Positions 10,637-21,640 of a stretch of 64,000 nucleotides of DNA are shown here, in pieces. Position 1 is the first letter of the stretch. Each line of letters opens with the position of its first letter. Location of the stretch: assembly GCA_028023455.1 (NCBI GenBank), contig JAQFVV010006208.1:4258963-4322962 (forward strand), in the 5' to 3' direction. Under the pieces are notes generated by a model. That model had not been told where the DNA came from, searched no databases, and was given only the letters and a program-made list of their open reading frames with translations. Source of the DNA: Epiperipatus broadwayi. Its lineage: Eukaryota > Onychophora > Udeonychophora > Euonychophora > Peripatidae. A program made the position numbers and the translations under genes.

Positions 10637-12587
10637 ATTAGAGATAAATAACTTATTATGTTACCCAAACCGTTAACGTTGCAGAAATAAATAACTTATT
10701 ATGTTACCTGAACCATTAACGTTGCAGAGATAAATAACTTATTATGTTACCTGAACTATTAACATTGCAGAGTTAAATAACATTATGTTACCTGAACCAT
10801 TTATTAATGTTGCACAGATAAATAACTTATGTTACCTGAACCATTTATTAACATTGCAGAGATAAATAACTTATTATGTTACCTGAATCATTAATGTTGC
10901 AGAGATAAATAACTTATTTCGTTACCTGAACCATTTATTAATGTTGCAGAGATAAATAACTTATTATGTTACCTGAACTATTAACATTGCAGAGTTAAAT
11001 AACGTTATGTTACCTGAACCATTTATTAATGTTGCACAGATAAATAACTTATGTTACCTGAACCATTTATTAACATTGCAGAGATAAATAACTTATTATG
11101 TTACCTGAATCATTAATGTTGCAGAGATAAATAACTTATTCCGTTACCTGAACCATTTATTAACGTTGCAGAGATAAATAACTTATTATGTTACCTGAAC
11201 TATTAACATTGCAGAGATAAATAACATTATGTTACCTGAACCATTTATTAACGTTGCACAGATAAATAACTTATGTTACCTGAACCATTTATTAACATTG
11301 CAGAGATAAATAACTTATTATGTTACCTGAATCATTAACGTTGCAGAGATAAATAATTTGTGTTACCTGAAACATTTATTAACGTTGCAATGATAAATAA
11401 CTTATTATGTTACCTGAATCATTAATGTTGCAGAGATAAATAACTTATTCCGTTACCTGAACCATTTATTAACGTTGCAGAGATAAATAACTTATTATGT
11501 TACCTGAACCATATTAACATTGCAGAGATAAATAACTTATTATGTTACCTGAATCATTTATTAACGTTGCACAGATAAATAATTTATGTTACCTGAACCA
11601 TTTATTAACATTGCAGAGATAAATACCTTATTATGTTACCTGAATCATTAACGTTGCAGAGATAAATAACTTATTACATTACCTGAACCATTTATTAACG
11701 TTGCAGAGATAAATAACTTATTATGTTACCTGAACTATTAACATTGCAGAGATAAATAACATTATGTTACCTGAACCATTTATTAACGTTGCACAGATAA
11801 ATAACTTATGTTACCTGAACCATTTATTAACATTGCAGAGATAAATAACTTATTATGTTACCTGAATCATTAATGTTGCAGAGATAAATAACTTATTCCG
11901 TTACCTGAACCATTTATTAACGTTGCAGAGATAAATAACTTATTATGTTACCTGAACTATTAACATTGCAGAGATAAATAACATTATGTTACCTGAACCA
12001 TTTATTAACGTTGCACAGATAAATAACTTATGTTACCTGAACCATTTATTAACATTGCAGAGATAAATAACTTATTATGTTACCTGAATCATTAACGTTG
12101 CAGAGATAAATAACTTATTCCGTTACCTGAACCATTTATTAACGTTGCAGAGATAAATAACTTATTATGTTACCTGAACTATTAACATTGCAGAGATAAA
12201 TAACATTATGTTACCTGAACCATTTATTAACGTTGCACAGATAAATAACTTATGTTACCTGAACCATTTATTAACATTGCAGAGATAAATAACTTATTAT
12301 GTTACCTGAATCATTAATGTTGCAGAGATAAATAACTTATTCCGTTACCTGAACCATTTATTAACGTTGCAGAGATAAATAACTTATTATGTTACCTGAA
12401 CTATTAACATTGCAGAGATAAATAACATTATGTTACCTGAACCATTTATTAACGTTGCACAGATAAATAACTTATGTTACCTGAACCATTTATTAACGTT
12501 GCAGAGATAAATAACTTATTATGCTACCTGAACCATTTATTAACGTTGCAGAGATAAATAACTTATTATGTTACCTGAACCATTAAG
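10637..12587. repeat. Minisatellite, 43-47-bp units, with 222-bp higher-order repeat
   Basis: There are about 43 units of GAGATAAATAACTTATTATG plus GTTACCTGAACC plus (ATTT)ATTAACGTTGCA with small changes. A variant unit carrying TTATTCCG recurs at about 11898, 12120 and 12342, exactly 222 bp apart. The second half is therefore a five-unit higher-order array; earlier spacings are less regular (309, 448). No unit encodes protein and no spacers are present. Confidence 0.95.
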
Positions 12588-12599
12588 ATGCAGGATCAT

Positions 12600-13020
12600 C
12601 ATACTTTTGATCATATAACAAATTTATTCTGCTAAAAATATGTTAATATTTTACATAGTTTGTTATTAATAAATCTTTTTTTAACTACAACACAAAGGTT
12701 GTTTAAAAAGATTATTTAAATAAATGTTTTGTCCATTCTGTTGATGAATATTATTTTTAAAAAATAAAATGGTTTTAATTTTTTTTTAAAGACCGTATTT
12801 AAATAGATAAAATTAATTAACAATCATTTATTTACTTTTTAAATTTAGTTTGTAACATGAAAAATATATTTAAAGTGAAATCCTAAAAAATGATCAAATT
12901 AAGTTAAAATATACTTATGAAATCAATAAATAATCACAACCTTACATTAGTTTATATATTTCCAATACAAAGATCATAACATTAACTCGTTGTAAGTCAC
13001 ATGATTTCATGAAAGTTAAT
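12600..13020. other. AT-rich intron without recognised features
   Basis: I see no exon, element or array here. Confidence 0.4.
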
Positions 13021-13059
13021 TTGTAAAGGAAATAGTGAACTTAAATAGTGAAGAGACTA

Positions 13060-13445
13060 AACAGCTTCACGCTCCCGAATCAAGATACTTCAGATTGGCC
13101 TATATAAGTGGGAATTTAGGTTAAAGATAAGATGCCCATTCTTATCTTTATAAAGTCGCTATCTTGTGTTGAGATTTGAAAGGTCCCACTATAGTCAAAA
13201 GAAAAAAACATTGTTTGACTATTATAAACGTTCAAGGCACATATGATAACAATTAAAGCACTGATTATATATATGTACGGGAGATGGTAATCTGGACCAA
13301 CTGATGAGTGCTGGTTTAGCATGAAATACATTTATTGGTGATTATTTATATTTTTTCATGTGTGTGGTCATGTGTATCAACAGTATGAGATAGTGTAGAT
13401 GGTGAAGGGGCTTGAAAGTCTGAGTTCAAATCCCCTATATTTAAA
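13060..13445 (+). mobile_element. Family E hammerhead/tRNA-like repeat
   Basis: It contains an intact hammerhead-like core (13296-13339), then ATTATTTATNTTTTTCATGTG, GTCATGTGTATC and a tRNA-like tail with box-B-like GTTCAAATCCCC (13424-13435). The upstream part (13080-13260) differs from other family E copies and resembles the segment near 22900 and 23300 (ACAAGATA-type block). Confidence 0.75.
13296..13339 (+). ncRNA. Hammerhead ribozyme-like motif, family E, core intact
   Basis: Stem I ACCAA/TTGGT pairs perfectly. The core CTGATGA-G is canonical, stem II TGCTG/TAGCA, then GAAA, stem III ATA/TTT with loop CA (one mismatch), and A17. Among the families here this is the closest to textbook type I hammerheads. 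Confidence 0.65.
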
Positions 13446-13847
13446 GCCTTTCTCTAAAAGTATTTACATATAAATCATCCCAACTTCTCTTCAATCTGTA
13501 GCATGTATTTTAATATGCAGGCCACAAGATACTTTGCTTTAAAATTTTTTTCCAACATCTTTAATTTTTTATTCAGTGCTGCCCTCTTGCCTTTTTTATA
13601 ATGTCATTAGACAATTGTTACAATCCCTACACATTTTTATTTTGAAAGTCACCAAAGTAAGTACCATAACCCAAAAATTCATAGCCTATAAAATTTTGCA
13701 CCAAAAAAAGAAAGAAAATTGTGTAAGATTCATCAAGATTGGTGGCAATATTTGTCAAATTAGGAAATAACAAAGAAACAAACTTTTATATAGTAATATA
13801 AAAAAACACTGAGTAGAATATAGATGTGGTTCAAGCACAAACTAATG

Positions 13848-14125
13848 TTAATTATAATAAATAAAATACAGTCATACATCATGTGACTTAATTTGATAAG
13901 CTTATAATTATAAGCTAAAATAAAGAGCATGCTAATAGCTCTAACCAGCTTTATTGATAAATGTCACAAGAGAAAGCTTTTAAAATCTCTTAACTGCCTC
14001 ACTGAGGAAAGCCAATAGCTAGAAACTGGGCTGGATCTGGAGATAATTTCTAGATAGAGATTTTAAATGCTTTTTCTTGTGGCATTTGTTGATAAAGCTT
14101 GTTAGAGCTATTAGCATGCTCTTTA
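13848..14125. mobile_element. Family D foldback repeat (Penelope-associated)
   Basis: The arms begin and end with AAAATAAAGAGCATGCTAAT and its reverse complement (13918-13940 and 14090-14115). The hammerhead-like core at 13995-14037 reads CTGAGGA ... GAAAC but has GGC where GTC is expected, so it is probably inactive. The flank CATCATGTGACTTAATTTGAT matches sequence next to the Penelope-like copies at 19070. Confidence 0.75.
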
Positions 14126-14351
14126 TTTTAGTTTAATGTTAATTATATATATATATGTGTGTGTATGCTGTAAAATGCATCAGATTTGATAACTGTATTT
14201 TTCACACTTTTAAATAAGACAAATAAAATTTCAAATGTCATCATAGAATAAGATTCAAGTTTATTTTGATTTATAGTTAATTGCATATAAATACTGAAAA
14301 TAATTTTCTATTTTTATTTGAAATGCATATGTTTTTTTTTTTTTTTTTTAG

Positions 14352-14543
14352 GAAATGCAGGACCGAGTATTGCGATTGGTGAGGACCGCTGAGCAGCTGG
14401 TTCATGCTGGTCATTATGATGGTGAAGCTGCGCGAACCAGAGCTCTAGCCGTGCAATCCCGTTGTTCCAGTTTTTTATCTAAAGTAGAAAATAGACGCAA
14501 ACTTCTTGCATTGTCTGTAGCTTTCTTCCGCACAGCTCAAACG
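14352..14543 (+). CDS. CCDC141: Exon 2: spectrin repeat 1, helices B and C
   Basis: The exon has 64 codons, phase 0 at both ends, a long T-tract plus AG acceptor and a GTACTT donor. It begins E-M-Q-D-R-V and carries the heptad-like AEQLVHAGHYDGE segment and the C-helix ending FFRTAQT. It follows a 12-kb intron but joins exon 1 in frame without a stop, giving a 104-codon repeat. The ATG at 14355 is internal to the exon and not a start. Codon use is more GC-rich than the surrounding intron. Only 79 bp separate it from exon 3. Confidence 0.92.
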
Positions 14544-14622
14544 GTACTTCTTTTAATAATCAGTTTTTTAACGGTAAATATTTTTATTGCAAATAAATTA
14601 ACTAAATATAAATACATTTCAG

Positions 14623-14820
14623 GCTCTAACAAAGCTTGACCAAATAGAAGTGCAATTGACCACCAGTGAACTACCTCTGAACAGCACAGCTCTAGCTCAA
14701 CATCATGCTAATCTAGCCAATACCATTGAAGAAGTCACAGCTCCTGCAATTCGTGAGGGCCATATCCTACTTGAGAGGGTCGGTAGGGATGGATCTGGAG
14801 TGCAAGGAGTTGCAAATATG
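14623..14820 (+). CDS. CCDC141: Exon 3: spectrin repeat 2, helices A and B
   Basis: The exon has 66 codons in phase 0, with acceptor CATTTCAG and donor GTAAAT. It reads ALTKLDQIEVQL at the start and ends GVANM. A histidine-rich AQHHANL segment precedes a conserved REGHILLERVG stretch. In remembered human CCDC141 the corresponding repeat also has a paired-histidine helix, then a Q/G helix, then a helix rich in R-R-V. Its A-helix continues the C-helix of repeat 1, as expected in a spectrin rod. Alternative families with similar repeats are Trio/kalirin, SESTD1 and nesprins. Confidence 0.92.
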
Positions 14821-14904
14821 GTAAATATATTGGTAGTTATTATACTTTAAAATAAGTTTTACAATAAATTATTAATTTCATTCACTCTATTCATTTATTC
14901 TAGA

Positions 14905-15115
14905 GCTACTTATGCAATAATGAATGATCAATGTCTAATTATTTTCTTGATGCTGCCATCTGGTGTCTATGATTGCTCATGGTTATATAAATGCTTATGC
15001 CTATGCAATAATGAATAATCAGTGTCTAAGTATTGTGACACTGCCATCTGGAGTCCATGTTTACTCATGGTTACATAAATTCTTATGTCTATACAATAAT
15101 GAATAATCAATGCGA
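14905..15115 (+). repeat. Tandem repeat of about 95 bp, 2.3 copies
   Basis: The unit runs from TATGCAATAATGAATGATCA through CTGCCATCTGG and TGCTCATGGTTA. It resumes after the LINE fragment at about 15628 (GCTGCCATCTGGTAAATGC), so the LINE fragment landed inside it. Confidence 0.75.
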
Positions 15116-15118
15116 TGT

Positions 15119-15628
15119 GATGATGTGATGTGATGTATTGTGGCTTCTCCTTAAATTAAGTCAAGAATATCTCAGCAATTATGCCCAGATAAACCTGTTA
15201 GCCACTTAATTTTCCATTCACCACTCTAAATTTTCCCATATTCTGCTCCATCCCATTTCCACAACATAATCTTTGTCAACTCTATAGCCTTAATATCTAA
15301 TCACCTCTTATCTTTTCCCAAACCCAACATAAAAATCAATAATTCATTTTCTGTATAATCACTTTTTTTCATATTTATTCTTCCATAACTTCATTATATG
15401 TACCCTTTTACATTCCATTAACAAATGCCTAATATTTTCTATTCCTTCCTTACATAATTTACAAAATAAATCACCCATTTTTTTCCATTTACATGTATAT
15501 TCTCTTGTAGCTAAAGATCCCATTCGAGCCTTAAACAATAAACTACTTTCCTTACTATTATCATATATTAACTCACACCTAATATTCTGTTTATTTTTAT
15601 ATATATTTAAACTCTTTTTACTCTCCAT
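15119..15628 (-). pseudogene. LINE 3' end with C-terminal zinc-knuckle-like motif
   Basis: A minus-strand frame (15628-15359) reads SLLFKARMGSLATREYTC, then a C-x2-C...H-x4-C knuckle-like segment (FCKLCKEG, HLLMECK). This ending is typical of some LINE ORF2 proteins. The 3' UTR (15119-15350) recurs at 24923-25215 and 20695-20815. All three copies have the same orientation. Confidence 0.75.
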
Positions 15629-15699
15629 ACCATTGCTGCCATCTGGTAAATGCTTATATTTTTTGTTAGATTTTATTTGGATTAAAAAAAATATTTTTT

Positions 15700-16290
15700 A
15701 TATTTTGTTCATTAAATACTGGTTTATTTTACTTATTAATCTTATAGTTTTTAATATAGAATATATTTTATCAGTGGTTTGAAACATTTTTAGTTATATA
15801 TATATATATTAGAAATTTACAAATATAAGATTTCAAGATGAATACATATTTACAAATTGAATAAATTAAATTTGTTGATAAAATTCTTAAGAATATTTAA
15901 GTCCTATTACAACAATTCATACGTAATGGGATTGATTATAATATTATTTATTTAATCTTTATTAAGTGCAACCATTTACTCATAAGATTTAGAAAAAAAA
16001 TATGTTTTTGTAAAAAGGCATGAAATATAAATTGCAATAAAAGAATAACATTTTTATTTTGCTGTACAACTTTACGTATTAACATTTTCAATCATGGAAG
16101 CAGATTAAGATTAAAAATGGTTAAATTGAAGCCTGATAAATTTTGTATCAAATTCCAGCCATTTTAAGTAAAGATTTATATATATGTTACTCAAGAGGTC
16201 ACTTGACATTCAAAAACTTGAGTGGCAAATTGAAAACAGCAGGTTCATTACAAAAGAATTTTTAGTTTTTGAGCCTTAAACTGCACAGTA
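15700..16290. other. AT-rich intron without recognised features
   Basis: I see nothing recognisable. Confidence 0.4.
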
Positions 16291-16634
16291 CAATCCTTTA
16301 GGGTCATGATAAGAGTGGTGCATTCAAGAACTAAGCTTTCCTGGGTTAAAGTTCAAGCTGTTTTTTTTCTGGGGCTCGAACACCATCTGACCGACCATTC
16401 AAGTTTCAAATTGTTTGATTATTTATTGAATGTATATCATTATTTTATTTTTTTAAATACTCATTTGGAGAGATCACACACAAATATATATATAACATTT
16501 TCATCAAGATATTGCTTGTTAGCTCAGTAATAAATTAACAAAAAAAAAAAAGAATTTGTTTTAGATATAGAAATGAATCCATTCTAGTTTTTTATTTCTT
16601 CAATTTATTCATATTCAATGATAAAAAAAAGATC

Positions 16635-16925
16635 ACAGAGGCAAAACTCTCCATACAGTAGTGCCACTCAGTGCAAGTCGGAGTAATCAATGAATGCCAC
16701 AAGGCTTGTGCATAAAATCCCCACCTAATGCCTTTTCATCCAATATCCCCAAACTAGTTTCTGGCTTGTGGCCTTCGTCAGTGAGGAGCATTGGATCTGA
16801 GAGCACTGCATCTTATGATAATTATGTGATATTTGATGGAAAAAAAGATATGAAATTATGCGTAAGACATTCTTCAAATCTTTCATCAAAAAGTTTTCAA
16901 ATGCAGCCAATAATACTTCATTAGT
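16635..16925 (-). mobile_element. Family A hammerhead repeat, partial
   Basis: In minus orientation it carries the family A order: hammerhead core, GGATGA-TAGGC, CATTGATTACTC, CTGAGTGGCACTACTGTATGG and AGTTTTGCCT-type end. The part left of the hammerhead is truncated. Confidence 0.8.
16747..16786 (-). ncRNA. Hammerhead ribozyme-like motif, family A, core intact
   Basis: Stem I CCTCA/TGGGG (five pairs, one wobble), CTGACGA, stem II GGC/GCC with loop CACAA, GAAAC, TA, GT, U17. Position 7 is C, which the fold tolerates. Confidence 0.55.
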
Positions 16926-17554
16926 GTTAACAATTAACAATTACTGCTTACAATGAGAACATGTAAGAAATGAAATAGGAATCATGTCTTTCTCCTTTAC
17001 AATTTACATGGGAGCCATTATGACTGATATCATTTATGACAGTTATTTTTTTTAGCAGACTCAAAATAAAAAATATATATTATTATTTTTTAATTTTATG
17101 AATAATTATTGTTTTTGGTGATTGTAGCCATGTTTACTTATAATGAATTAAAACATTATTTCATAATCTTTGGTTCTATCATAACAAGTGACAAATTTTA
17201 TAAATTAATACTTTTTTTTTTCAAAAAATTTATTTATTTTAATTAAGAGATAATAATTTTATAGTAAAAAATGTGTACCCCTGTAAGTTTACCGAATGTT
17301 GTAATGTTCTTTTATAATAGAGAATTCCTCGAATATAACAGGGTTAAGTTTCATGCTTTAGAAAACTGAACTATTCAATACGTTGTTATAATAGATTATG
17401 CTGTAATAATTTACTGATAGTTAATTATTGACCCGTTCTATTCCTCCAGTTGATCCTCTCTATCTCTCCAAAAACTGGCAAGAAATGGAAACTATATATT
17501 ACTAAAAATTGAAATAAAATTTTAATTATTTAAATAAAAATTTTAATTTAATAT

Positions 17555-17700
17555 AATGAGCATACTTATAGCTCTAAACAAGTTTTTCCAATAAATGCTG
17601 CAAGAGAAAGCATTTAAAAATCTCTATCTAGAAATATTCCTATTACCAAACCAGTTTCAAGCTACTGGATATTCTCAGTGAAGCACTACGATATTTAGAC
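17555..17700 (-). mobile_element. Family D repeat flanking the Penelope-like pair, left copy
   Basis: It starts like family D (AGCATACTTATAGCTCTAAACA) and contains a hammerhead-like core at 17644-17685 (minus) reading CTGAGAA ... GAAAC; G8 is lost. A direct partial copy lies at 19108-19215 on the other side of the Penelope-like fragments. Confidence 0.7.
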
Positions 17701-18009
17701 ACTAAATCCAAAATACCAACTCAAGTGCAGTATTTATCTAATACTTAACTATTAAATAGAAACACTGAAATTTTCAGCCAGACATGTATATGTCTTCAAA
17801 TGTTCCTATTTAACTTAAATAGCTATATGGGCCTGAACAAACTTTAGCTATACCATATATTAATACCCTTAGTAATATAACACTGCCAAAGTCTCGAAAG
17901 CCAAACTATAATAGTAAAAAAATAAAGTCATACATCCCATGATTTAATTTATGCAATTTTACTTCTCGTTATTATGTAAACAAACACATACTTATAAATA
18001 AAGTTTAAT

Positions 18010-18482
18010 AGAGAAGATATAATTTAATTAATAAATACAGATAGGCTTAAGGTTTTCGAGGATCTGTGCCTCATAATCATAGCCGTAATAAAACACATAT
18101 AGGAAAATTTATGCAAAAATATTTAAATTAGTGATGTGTTACATAGCCCATTTCTTCGAAATCTCGAAGCACTTATCCTTTCTATTGATGGCGTGAATAT
18201 TTCCATCCATGAATGTAGAATGCTTCTTTGATTTTTTTTCTTGTGATCATTAGATTCAGTGCATAAAATTATAGGATTGGCAGGTGTAAAGTCATGCCCA
18301 GAGTTTTTGGCATGTTCCAAAAATACAGACAATGAGTTACTGTTCTTTTGAGCTCTGTTATAAGTATATAGGTGTTGAGCGAGTCTGGTATTGATGGCAG
18401 TTTTGGTTTCACCATAATATACAGTATAGCATCTGGCATGAGGGCAAGATATGGAGTATACAACATACTGATTTACCTGCAA
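18010..18482 (-). pseudogene. Penelope-like element, GIY-YIG endonuclease fragment, minus strand
   Basis: The minus-strand frame (18482-18123) reads VVYSISCPHARCYTVYYGET, KTAINTRLAQHLYTYNRAQK, then H-A-K-N-S-G-H-D-F. The spacing C-P-x3-C...Y-Y-G-E-T, R-L-x-Q-H and the H/E segment are those of Penelope-type GIY-YIG nuclease domains. The upstream reverse-transcriptase part is missing, and the 3' end diverges. It is the inverted partner of 18482-18946. Confidence 0.8.
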
Positions 18483-18946
18483 TCTCCATCCCTTTCATTC
18501 CCAAGATTTCTAACGGAATAACTAAATCATTTACCAATAAATTTAAAATCGGATTCAGAACTCCGCCTAACTCTAACAGATTAATCAACAATTCAAAAGA
18601 TTATATTGATCGATCCTTCACCCCACAGGTTGTATACTCCATATATTGCCCTCAGGCTGGATGCCACACTGTATATTATGGTGAAACCAAAGCTACCATC
18701 AACACCAGACTCGCTCAACACCTATATACTTATAACAGAGCTCAAAAGAACAATAACTCATCTATATTTTTGGAACATGCCAAAAACTCTGGGCATGACT
18801 TTGCACCGGTCAATCCTGTAATTTTGTGCACCAAATCTAATGATCACAAGAGAAAAATCAAAGAAGTTTTCTACATTCATGGAAATATTCACCCCATCAA
18901 TAGAAAGGATACGTGCTTTGAGATTTCGAAGAAATGGGCTACGTAA
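18482..18946 (+). CDS. Penelope-like element, C-terminal linker and GIY-YIG endonuclease domain, open frame
   Basis: An open frame of 154 codons without ATG ends at a TAA (18944-18946). It starts ISIPFIPKISNGITKSF and continues to NKFKIGFRTPPNSNRL, the linker that precedes the nuclease in Penelope-like elements. The GIY-YIG domain follows: VVYSIYCPQAGCHTVYYGET, TINTRLAQHLYTYN, FLEHAKNSGHDF, and a C-terminal FEISKKWAT. The frame has no stop, unlike the other retroelement remnants here, so this copy may be young. No reverse transcriptase lies upstream, so it is 5'-truncated and cannot move alone. Confidence 0.8.
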   Translation: MSIPFIPKISNGITKSFTNKFKIGFRTPPNSNRLINNSKDYIDRSFTPQVVYSIYCPQAGCHTVYYGETKATINTRLAQHLYTYNRAQKNNNSSIFLEHAKNSGHDFAPVNPVILCTKSNDHKRKIKEVFYIHGNIHPINRKDTCFEISKKWAT

Positions 18947-19107
18947 CACATTGTTAATTTAAATATTTATGCATAAATTTTCCTATAAGTGTTTTATTAT
19001 GGCTATGATTATGAGATATGGATCCTCAAAAATGTTAAGCCTATCCGTATTTATTAATTAAATTATATCTTCTCCATGACTTAATTTAATAAAATCGTAT
19101 TATAAAT

Positions 19108-19215
19108 GTAATATAATGAGGATGCTAATAGCTTTAAACAAGCTTTTCCAATAAATGCCACAAGGGAAAGCATTTAAAATCTCTATCTAGAATTATTCCT
19201 ATTCCCAAGCCATTT
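19108..19215 (+). mobile_element. Family D repeat, right copy, truncated before the hammerhead core
   Basis: It starts AATATAATGAGGATGCTAAT and follows family D as far as CCTATTCCCAAGCCA, where the hammerhead would begin. It directly follows the 3' tail of the plus-strand Penelope-like copy, so family D looks like the terminal repeat (pLTR) of that element. Confidence 0.7.
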
Positions 19216-19229
19216 TGTATGTGTTTTTC

Positions 19230-20690
19230 CCTAGACATGTCTTCATAGTTCTTGTAATCATTATTAGCGAACATTTGTAAAGCAGTATAATCATTCTAAT
19301 TTCAGAAACGTAAAATTATAGCTGAAATCTATCTTAACTAACTCATTAGTCATTAACACATCAGCACCATATCATTTGTCCATTCAAAAGTCTATTTATT
19401 TGAAATATCTTTCAAAAAGACATAAACACTTTCTGTTATTTTGACTATCTGTTGAATTCTTTTTTTTTTTTTAAGTAATGTCTTTATTATTGTAACAAAT
19501 GTTTATAAGAGGGATACATTGCTATAAAAGTAGTTATAAAGTTTGTCCTACAATGTCTAAAAATAGCTTGGCATCTTTCCTATGTCGTGATTGTGTTTTC
19601 CTAAAAGTTCAACCCTGCAATCACTGCCCATTCAGCTTTTCTTTTGCTCATTATTCCAGTTCTAAACTTCCCACACTATTTGAACATCAGTTAAGGCATT
19701 GTTTAGCATGTTTTATTCCAAGCTAGTAGTTTTCAGATAAGTTTCATCTATGTTGCTCTAGCTACTATTAATGCTAACATTTACATAGTTACTGTCAGTA
19801 TTTGTCAGCATCAACTTGCCATCTTTCATATTTTATTTATTTAGATCGATCATTTCCCACATCAGCCTGAAGGTCATCTAGGGTGCATGAAGTTGGTCAC
19901 GAGCTCTTGTCTTGTTTAATTTCTTCCTATAAGATTCGGATAGAGATATGCTGTTGGGGTTGTATTTTGCTTCACATCTTGTAAGCCACAGGTTGAAAGC
20001 AAGGAGGGTTGAGCTTCTCACAGTAGCGAAGTCTCCATTATTGATGGCATGTCTGATTAGGATACTGTTCAATTCTATTTTCAACTATATTTTTCCAAAA
20101 AAAGCAATTATTATCTTTCTAGAATGTCTTTGAGATAATCGCTATAATGTAAATCGTTTTCGACTTTCCTGAAAGACACTTGAGTTCAACATAAATGCTG
20201 TTTTTTAAAATCTCAAAAGCATTTTATAAATCATATCAAACTCATAAGTTTTATTCCATGTTAGAATTGGTGTGAATACAAAAATCAGAAATATATTTTA
20301 TCTACAATGAATAACATTAAAAATTACTTTCTTCCTTTTCTTCTTTTTGTTTAAAAGCTTGTTGGCTCTCATTTTCTGTATCATCAAGTTCTTGTCATAA
20401 TTGACATACATTGGAAGCATTCAAAATTTTAAATTCAAGTTTATTTTCAAGTTGCATGACATTTGGTGAATATTTTGTATTTCAAATTCCATAAAATCAA
20501 TTGTGGAATATGAATAAAATACAAATTCAAGCATTTTGCATGTTTCTTATGCTTCTTTCAGTCATGAATCAGCACTGTTTTTGATAGCATTATATTTTTG
20601 AAGGATCTTAAAATAGGAATATCAAATTTGAGTTATTGTTAATATTATGTTTAAAGCAATATTTTAGATGGTAGTAACTTCTCTATTCTA
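19230..20690. other. AT-rich intron; one unidentified minus-strand frame
   Basis: A 68-codon minus frame at 20084-19878 (ILIRHAINNGDFATVRSS, LAFNLWLTRCEAKYNP) is less AT-rich than its surroundings and may be a transposon remnant. I cannot name it. A plus frame at 19499-19726 is likewise unassigned. Nothing else is recognised. Confidence 0.35.
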
Positions 20691-20694
20691 CATG

Positions 20695-20815
20695 TTGATG
20701 TGATGTGATATGGCTATTCTTTTATCGAAGTCAGGAATCTGTCAGCCAATATGACCAAGAAAAACCTGTTAATCATCCTACCTTCCCTTCGTACTCCCCA
20801 TCCTAAGTTTTTTCC
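20695..20815 (-). repeat. LINE 3' UTR fragment
   Basis: It matches 15119-15240 and 24923-25045 (block GTCAGGAATCTGTCAGCC, AAAACCTGTTAA, CCTTCCC). Confidence 0.7.
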
Positions 20816-20819
20816 ATAT

Positions 20820-21030
20820 TATATTAATATCATCTATGTTTTTTATTACTTTTACAATGCTTATTTACAATTCACTATTGACAATTTCGATTGCCTCAGC
20901 GATCTTCTTCAGTACTTCTACTTATATTTCCAAATCTATTACTTTTTACAATGCTTTTTTACAACCCACTATTGACAATTTTGATTACCCCAGCAATTTT
21001 CTTCAGAACTTTTACTTCAAAATTTTAATT
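20820..21030 (-). mobile_element. Family B repeats, two minus-strand copies in tandem
   Basis: Two family B segments (20840-20935 and 20936-21020) lie head to tail. The first has an intact core. The second reads CAAAATTGTC (G12 lost). Confidence 0.75.
20873..20917 (-). ncRNA. Hammerhead ribozyme-like motif, family B, core intact
   Basis: AAGTA, CTGAAGA, stem-loop, GAAAT, T, GTC, AATAGTG. Stem III is weak (A-U plus a U-G wobble). Confidence 0.45.
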
Positions 21031-21039
21031 CTCCAAATC

Positions 21040-21185
21040 AGAACCAGCATTCATCAGCATGAATATATGTATATTGGAGACATTTATTTTTTTCACATCT
21101 ATGTGGTCATGTGTATCGGTTGTATAAAATGGAGTTGATGACTGGAGGGCTTGAAAGTGTGGTTTCAAATCCCCTCTAATTAAAT
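21040..21185 (+). repeat. Family E fragment without the ribozyme core
   Basis: It contains ATGTATATTGGAGACATTTA, TGTGGTCATGTGTATCGG and the tRNA-like tail with TTTCAAATCCCC. The part that would hold CTGATGA is rearranged. Confidence 0.65.
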
Positions 21186-21329
21186 AATACATAAGCAAAA
21201 TTTTAAACTTAACAAAGAGTTTATTACTCTGAATATAATATTAGTAAATTTGTTAGTACTTCAACTAGTGGCATTTTGGGTTGTATTCCATCAATTAATT
21301 CATAGATATAAATGTAGAATTTTTTTTGG

Positions 21330-21640
21330 TACTCTAATCCGACGTACATGATAGCCGCTAGAGGCACTGTTTCTGTGTTAGCACACAGAACATACAGGGT
21401 AGGGGCCCCGAAAGCAGACAATGCTTTTTCCAGCCGCTAGGGGGCGCTGATCACCACGCGTACGCACAGGAACATTCTACAAGCTAGCTGGCAGCTTACA
21501 TCATCTGCTACCACCAAGAACCTCACCTAGGTGGCGCTTATTGCCGTAAACACATCTAGCTTATGTCGTCTGCTATCTGCAACTAACAGCAATCTAGCCC
21601 ACTAGTTGGCATTGTACTGGTATATTTTTCAGTCTTAACA
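21330..21640. other. GC-richer patch, probable unclassified element
   Basis: It is markedly richer in G+C than the flanks, with repeated CGCTAG and GGCGCT words and CCGCTAGGGGGCGC. No terminal repeats, target duplication or coding potential could be established. Confidence 0.35.

Noticed and set aside
10637-12587. CRISPR-like array
   Set aside because: The units vary and are joined without unique spacers, and the context is eukaryotic intron.
14355-14639. ATG at 14355 as a gene start
   Set aside because: It lies three bases after a splice acceptor, and exon 1 joins in frame upstream.
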